The notes under the pieces were generated by a model. The model did no database searches, was not told the DNA's origin, and saw only the letters and a list, made by a program, of their open reading frames with translations. From an uncultured Alphaproteobacteria bacterium (GTDB lineage: Bacteria; Pseudomonadota; Alphaproteobacteria; Rhizobiales; Beijerinckiaceae), in contig CALCZO010000271.1 of NCBI GenBank assembly GCA_937903315.1, positions 1-10,405 on the forward strand: a stretch of DNA of 10,405 nt, read 5' to 3'. The translations under genes and the position numbers were made by a program. Shown piece by piece: positions 6,864 to 10,405 of the stretch; positions within the stretch are counted from its first letter, which is position 1, and each line of letters starts with the position of its first letter.

Positions 6864-6988
6864 CGGGCGGCTTCCGGAGGCGACATGCGGAATGGCGGCG
6901 GGAGGCCGCAACACTACCGACTGTGATGCCCGATGGTGCCCGCCCCTTGCTTAACAAGCCGTAAACCATCCAGTGGTTCTATGGCCGC
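6864..6988. promoter_or_regulatory. Divergent control region between exporter and adaptor genes
   Basis: This 125-base gap must contain or adjoin the start signals for both divergent genes. Two small inverted repeats are visible: CTTG-CTTAA-CAAG at 6946-6958 and AACCA-TCCAG-TGGTT at 6964-6978, the second ending 10 bases before the adaptor ATG. That second repeat occupies the place where a ribosome site would be expected, and no good Shine-Dalgarno is visible there. No sigma-70-type promoter with acceptable spacing was found on either strand. The repeats could be an operator or a 5'-leader hairpin; this is inference. Confidence 0.4.
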
Positions 6989-8317
6989 ATGAGCGAATCT
7001 CCTGCACCGCCCCCTGCACCACCCCCGCCAGAACCGTTCGAACTGCCGTATCCGCGCCAGTGCGACCGCATTGCCACGCGCTCGCAACGGATGTTCGTCT
7101 CGACCGCATTCGCAGGCGTCACCGCATTCCTCGTCTGGGCCAGTTTTACCGAACTCGACAAGGTGACGCGCGGCAACGGTCGCGTCGTTCCGCAGATGCA
7201 GAATCAGGTCGTGCAGCACTTCGAGGGCGGGATCGTTCAGGAAATTCTCGTCAAGGAAGGCGACAAGGTCGAGAAGGGCACGCCGCTGCTCAGGATCGAG
7301 AACAGTTTCCAGAAGGCCGAGCTGTTGCAGGCCCAGCTGGAAATCCGTGCCAAGTCGCTGCGAATCCGACGGCTCGATGCCGAGATCAACGCAACCGCGT
7401 TCGATGCCGATTCGGAAGTGCACACCAGCCTCGCCCGATTGTTCGAGCGTGAGCGCGGTCTGTTCGAGACCCGCCAGAAAACCATCGCCGAGCAACTGGC
7501 CATCCTCGAGGATCAGGCCCGCCAGAAGCAGATCGAATTGTCCGAACTGAAATCGCGCTGGGCGAACACCTCGCGGGAGCGTGAACTCGTGCTCAAGCGG
7601 GTGACCAGCCTCAGGCGGCTGGTGGCCGTCGGTGCGGTCTCGGCCAACGAACTGCTCGAAAACGAACGGACTCTGCAACAGATCGAGGGCCGGATTTCCG
7701 ACCTGACGCACAACATTCCGAAGACCGAGGCGGCGAGTTCCGAAATCGAACGGCGCAAGACCGAAACCCAGCTGCGCTTCCGCACCGAGGCGGAAAAGGA
7801 ACGCGCCGATACCGAGTTGCAGATCGCCAAGCTGAACGAGACCGTGCGCGCGATGCAGGACCGGTCAAGCCGCACCGAGGTCGTCGCCCCGATTGCCGGC
7901 ATCGTCAACCGGCTCAACGTCACCACCGTCGGCGGCGTGGTCAAATCGGGCGAGCCGCTCGGCCAGATCGTGCCGATCGATACCTCGATCGTCGTCGAGG
8001 CGCGGATTGCGCCGAAAGACCGCGCCGAGGTCTGGCCGGGCCAGAACGCCGTGGTCAAGATCAGCGCCTATGACTTCTCGGTCTATGGCGGGCTCAAGGG
8101 CAAGGTCGTCGAGGTCTCGCCCGATGCGTTGCAGGACGAGAAGGGCCAGCCGTACTTCCGCCTCCGGCTCGAGGCGTCAGGCTCCAATTTCGGCCCGGAC
8201 CGCCCGGTCGTGCCCGGCATGGTCGCCGATGTCGACATCCTGTCGGGACGCCGCACGATCATGGAAACGCTGGTGCGCCCGGTCAAGGCGCTGCGCGACA
8301 ACGCCCTGCGGCAATAG
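6989..8317 (+). CDS. HlyD/LapC-type membrane fusion protein of a type I secretion system
   Basis: 442 residues, close to the usual 430-480 for this family. A Pro-rich cytoplasmic N-terminus (APPPAPPPPEP at 6-16) precedes one membrane helix (about 36-53). Then comes the first half of the lipoyl-like domain with the diagnostic VVQHFEGGIVQEILVKEGD, a long periplasmic coiled coil (about 107-290), the second lipoyl half starting VVAPIAGIVNRLNV, a beta-barrel region, and the family's typical ending METLVRPVKALRDNALRQ. The protein bridges the ABC exporter and a TolC-like outer-membrane channel across the periplasm. It pairs by function with the divergently transcribed ABC gene. The ATG at 6989 is the only start that keeps the cytoplasmic tail; its ribosome site is poor. 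The stop lies 25 bases from the convergent purH stop. Family assignment is secure; the partner assignment rests on adjacency. Confidence 0.93.
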   Translation: MSESPAPPPAPPPPEPFELPYPRQCDRIATRSQRMFVSTAFAGVTAFLVWASFTELDKVTRGNGRVVPQMQNQVVQHFEGGIVQEILVKEGDKVEKGTPLLRIENSFQKAELLQAQLEIRAKSLRIRRLDAEINATAFDADSEVHTSLARLFERERGLFETRQKTIAEQLAILEDQARQKQIELSELKSRWANTSRERELVLKRVTSLRRLVAVGAVSANELLENERTLQQIEGRISDLTHNIPKTEAASSEIERRKTETQLRFRTEAEKERADTELQIAKLNETVRAMQDRSSRTEVVAPIAGIVNRLNVTTVGGVVKSGEPLGQIVPIDTSIVVEARIAPKDRAEVWPGQNAVVKISAYDFSVYGGLKGKVVEVSPDALQDEKGQPYFRLRLEASGSNFGPDRPVVPGMVADVDILSGRRTIMETLVRPVKALRDNALRQ

Positions 8318-8342
8318 ACCGGGCGAATCCCGCCGGCCTGCC

Positions 8343-9935
8343 TCAATGGCGGAAATGGCGCACCCCGGTCAGGACCATCGCCAGCCCCGCCTCGTCGGCC
8401 GCGGCGATCACCTCATTGTCGCGCATCGAGCCGCCGGGCTGGATCACCGCCGTCGCCCCCGCCGCCGCCGCCGCCAACAGGCCATCCGCAAACGGGAAGA
8501 ACGCATCGGACGCCACCACCGAGCCCTTGGCGAGGCTCTCGGAGAGGCCGGCGGCGCGCGAGGCTTCCTCGGCCTTCCACGCCGCGATCCGGGCTGAGTC
8601 GACCCGGCTCATCTGGCCGGCACCGACACCGACGGTCGCCCCGTCCTTCGCATAGACAATCGCGTTGGACTTCACATGCTTGGCGATGCGGAAGGCAAAC
8701 CTGAGATCGGCCAGTTCCGCCGCCGTCGGCGCGCGTCTGGTCACCACCTTGAGGTTCATATCGTCGACCACCGCGTTGTCGCGGTCCTGAAGCAGGAAGC
8801 CGCCGGCCACCGTACGCACGGCGCGGCCCGGCGCGCGCGGGTCCGGCAGGCCGCCGGTCAGCAGCAGGCGAAGGTTCTTCTTGGCCTTGACCAGCGCGAT
8901 CGCCTCGTCGGTTGCCGCGGGTGCGATGATGACCTCGGTGAAGATCTCGACGATTGCTCTGGCTGCCTCGGCATCCAGCGTGCGGTTGAGCGCGACGATG
9001 CCGCCGAAGGCCGAGACCGGATCGCAGCGCAGCGCGCGGGTATAGGCGTCCAGCAGGGTCGCGCCCTCGGCCACGCCGCAGGGATTCATGTGCTTGATGA
9101 TCGCCACCGCCGCCGTCCGGGCAGGATCGAATTCGGCAACCAGTTCGAAGGCCGCATCGGTGTCGTTGATGTTGTTGAACGACAGTGACTTGCCCTGCAC
9201 CTGGCGGGCGGTGGCAACGCCATAACGGGTCTCGCCCGAGCGGTAGAACCCGGCAGACATATGCGGGTTCTCGCCGTAGCGCATCGTCTCTGCCAGCCGG
9301 CCACCGACGGCAAAATAGGTCGGCGTGCGGTTGCCCAGTTCACCGGCAAACCAGGTCGAGATCGCCGCGTCATAGGCCGCCGTACGGGCATAGGCCTTGG
9401 CCGCCATCGCCTGCCGGAAGGCGAGCGTGGTCGCGCCGCCGTTGGCGTCGAGTTCGGCCAGCAGCGCGGCATAGTCCTCGACATCGACAATGACGACGAC
9501 ATGGGCGTGGTTCTTGGCGGCAGCGCGGATCATCGCCGGCCCGCCGATATCGATGTTCTCGATGCAGTCGTCGTAAGGGCGTCCGGCGGCCACCGTCTTT
9601 TCGAACGGATAGAGATTGACGATCAGAAGATCGATCGGCGCGATATCATGGGCGAGCAGCGCCGCCTCATGTTCGGGATGGCCGCGCAGGGCGAGCAGCC
9701 CGCCATGCACTTTGGGGTGCAGCGTCTTGACGCGTCCGTCCATCATCTCGGGGAAGCCGGTAACATCGGCGACTTCGGTCACCGCACAGCCCGCCGCCTT
9801 CAGCGCCTGATGGGTCCCGCCGGTGGAGACCAGCGCGACCGACCGCGCTTCGAGCGCCTTGCCGAGATCGACCAGACCGGCCTTGTCGGAAACGGAAAGA
9901 AGCGCGCGCTTGAGGGGACGAAGATCGGAGGACAT
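8343..9935 (-). CDS. purH: Bifunctional AICAR transformylase / IMP cyclohydrolase
   Basis: PurH catalyses the last two steps of de novo purine synthesis: AICAR plus 10-formyl-THF to FAICAR, then closure to IMP, in the cytoplasm. The 530-residue length from the ATG at 9935 matches E. coli PurH (529). An in-frame ATG at 10004 would add 23 residues before the conserved start and is not favoured. The N-terminal cyclohydrolase part shows KRALLSVSDKAGLVDLG, GFPEMMDGRVKTLHPKVHGG and ENIDIGGPAMIRAAAKNH. The transformylase part shows MRYGENPHM, QVQGKSLSFNNINDTDAA, the catalytic Lys-His pair in IIKHMNPCG (281-282), DPVSAFGGIVA and the closing FADGLLAAAAAGATAVIQPGGS. All key motifs are intact. Its neighbour upstream is a heparinase-like gene on the same strand, an arrangement common in alphaproteobacteria. 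Function is unambiguous and independent of the secretion block. Confidence 0.98.
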   Translation of the reverse strand: MSSDLRPLKRALLSVSDKAGLVDLGKALEARSVALVSTGGTHQALKAAGCAVTEVADVTGFPEMMDGRVKTLHPKVHGGLLALRGHPEHEAALLAHDIAPIDLLIVNLYPFEKTVAAGRPYDDCIENIDIGGPAMIRAAAKNHAHVVVIVDVEDYAALLAELDANGGATTLAFRQAMAAKAYARTAAYDAAISTWFAGELGNRTPTYFAVGGRLAETMRYGENPHMSAGFYRSGETRYGVATARQVQGKSLSFNNINDTDAAFELVAEFDPARTAAVAIIKHMNPCGVAEGATLLDAYTRALRCDPVSAFGGIVALNRTLDAEAARAIVEIFTEVIIAPAATDEAIALVKAKKNLRLLLTGGLPDPRAPGRAVRTVAGGFLLQDRDNAVVDDMNLKVVTRRAPTAAELADLRFAFRIAKHVKSNAIVYAKDGATVGVGAGQMSRVDSARIAAWKAEEASRAAGLSESLAKGSVVASDAFFPFADGLLAAAAAGATAVIQPGGSMRDNEVIAAADEAGLAMVLTGVRHFRH

Positions 9936-10037
9936 GGCGTGACGGCACTCGCGTTGGGAGGGATGCGCCGCCCGTAGCACTTCCCCCCGGCGATGGCCAT
10001 GCATCGATGGGCGATGGTCACCGGTTTTTCGTGGGTA
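9936..10037 (-). other. Gap between heparinase-like gene and purH
   Basis: The 102 bases contain three copies of CGATGG (plus strand 9991-9996, 10005-10010, 10012-10017) interleaved with short palindromes (ATGGCCAT, ATGCAT, ATCGAT). No purine-type riboswitch, strong promoter or terminator is recognisable, and the ribosome site before the purH ATG is weak. The repeats may be chance in GC-rich DNA. Confidence 0.25.
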
Positions 10038-10405
10038 TCACGCGCTGCCGGCCGCGTCTTCAGCCGGCAGGCGGAACAGCCGCCAGCGCAGCGGCGTCTC
10101 GGCCGACGCCAGCGGCACGACGATCTGGCGCGTCAGCCGCTGGCTCGACAGGCCGCCGAAATACACACTGTCCTCGATGCTTGCGGCGACGCCGTCCGCC
10201 TCGAACAGCCAGAGATCGCCATTGGGACAGTCGATCCGGACAATCGAGCCATCATCCGCCGCCCGCACAGACAGGGCCGGATGCAGGTGAAAGCGCACCA
10301 TGGCCCCGGCAGGATCGGCGCCGCGCCGTGTCCGGCCCGGCTCCAGCGTATCCTCGCCCGAAAGCGTGTCGCCATCGGCGGACAGGCGCAGCACGCGGCG
10401 ATGGA
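10038..10405 (-). CDS. Heparinase II/III family protein, C-terminal part (5' end outside window)
   Basis: The frame continues off the right edge and stops at TGA (10040-10038), giving about 122 C-terminal residues. The visible part is the all-beta C-terminal domain of the heparinase II/III-like family: HRRVLRLSADGDTLSGED near the edge, then MVRFHLHPALSVRA, a 'PNGDLWLFEADG' strand pair, 'IEDSVYFGG' and a RQIVVPLAS-TPLRWRLFRL end. In alphaproteobacteria this gene usually sits directly before purH, as it does here. Family enzymes are polysaccharide lyases, but the substrate of this conserved alphaproteobacterial type is not known to me, and the catalytic helical domain is outside the window. No link with the secretion genes is implied. 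Confidence 0.82.
   Translation of the reverse strand, partial: HRRVLRLSADGDTLSGEDTLEPGRTRRGADPAGAMVRFHLHPALSVRAADDGSIVRIDCPNGDLWLFEADGVAASIEDSVYFGGLSSQRLTRQIVVPLASAETPLRWRLFRLPAEDAAGSA

Noticed and set aside
6914..7711. Minus-strand frame (265 codons) opposite the adaptor gene
   Set aside because: Antisense to a textbook HlyD sequence, with no domain of its own.
8318..8342. Bidirectional terminator between the adaptor gene and purH
   Set aside because: Only a weak CGGG/CCCG pairing is visible in the 25 bases and there is no T-run on either side.
9936..10004. 23-residue N-terminal extension of PurH from the ATG at 10004
   Set aside because: Residues are unlike the family, whose conserved start (RALLSVSDKAG) follows the ATG at 9935 directly; length from 9935 matches known PurH.
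9991..10017. Three CGATGG repeats upstream of purH as an operator
   Set aside because: Short, irregularly spaced (14 and 7 bases) words in GC-rich DNA with no match to a regulator site I recognise.

Overview
The window is GC-rich and gene-dense, and its flanking genes are typical of Alphaproteobacteria: a helicase with an Arg/Asp/Gly/Pro-rich C-terminal tail followed by a short S4 RNA-binding protein on the left, and a heparinase II/III-type gene followed by purH on the right. Sphingomonadales or a neighbouring order would fit, but no rRNA or other taxonomic marker is present, so the order is not settled.

Layout. Positions 2-364 (+) are the 3' end of the helicase-like gene, followed at 369-662 (+) by the S4 protein. 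Next comes a four-gene block on the minus strand, listed in transcription order: a type I secretion ABC ATPase/permease (6863 to 4347), a MotB-like single-span protein with a C-terminal OmpA-like peptidoglycan-binding domain (4213 to 3332), a MotA/TolQ/ExbB-like proton-channel protein with a very long cytoplasmic helical tail (3234 to 1168), and a PilZ domain protein (1145 to 666). Divergent from the ABC gene lies an HlyD/LapC-type membrane fusion protein (6989-8317, +). purH (9935 to 8343, -) converges on it, and the C-terminal part of a heparinase II/III-like protein (10405 to 10038, -) closes the window.

The accessory core (666-8317) combines an ABC exporter with a degenerate, cysteine-less C39-like domain, its periplasmic adaptor, a predicted ion-driven MotA/MotB-like pair and a candidate c-di-GMP receptor. 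The closest described parallel is the Salmonella SPI-4 giant-adhesin secretion system, where the proton channel SiiA/SiiB accompanies the type I machinery SiiC/D/F. Here the channel protein has a tail of about 450 residues and a PilZ gene follows it. My reading is a type I secretion system, probably for a large surface adhesin, that is assisted by proton-motive force and may be gated by c-di-GMP. This is inferred from domains and gene order. Neither the secreted substrate nor a TolC-like outer-membrane protein is in the window.

Regulatory features are modest. The PilZ gene has a strong GGAGG ribosome site. The MotB-like/MotA-like intercistronic gap contains nested inverted repeats, and one loop is exactly complementary over 7 nt to the ribosome-binding region of the MotA-like gene. 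The divergent ABC/HlyD gap holds two small inverted repeats. I found no tRNA, rRNA, CRISPR, insertion sequence or convincing intrinsic terminator. No gene-free stretch exceeds about 135 bases.
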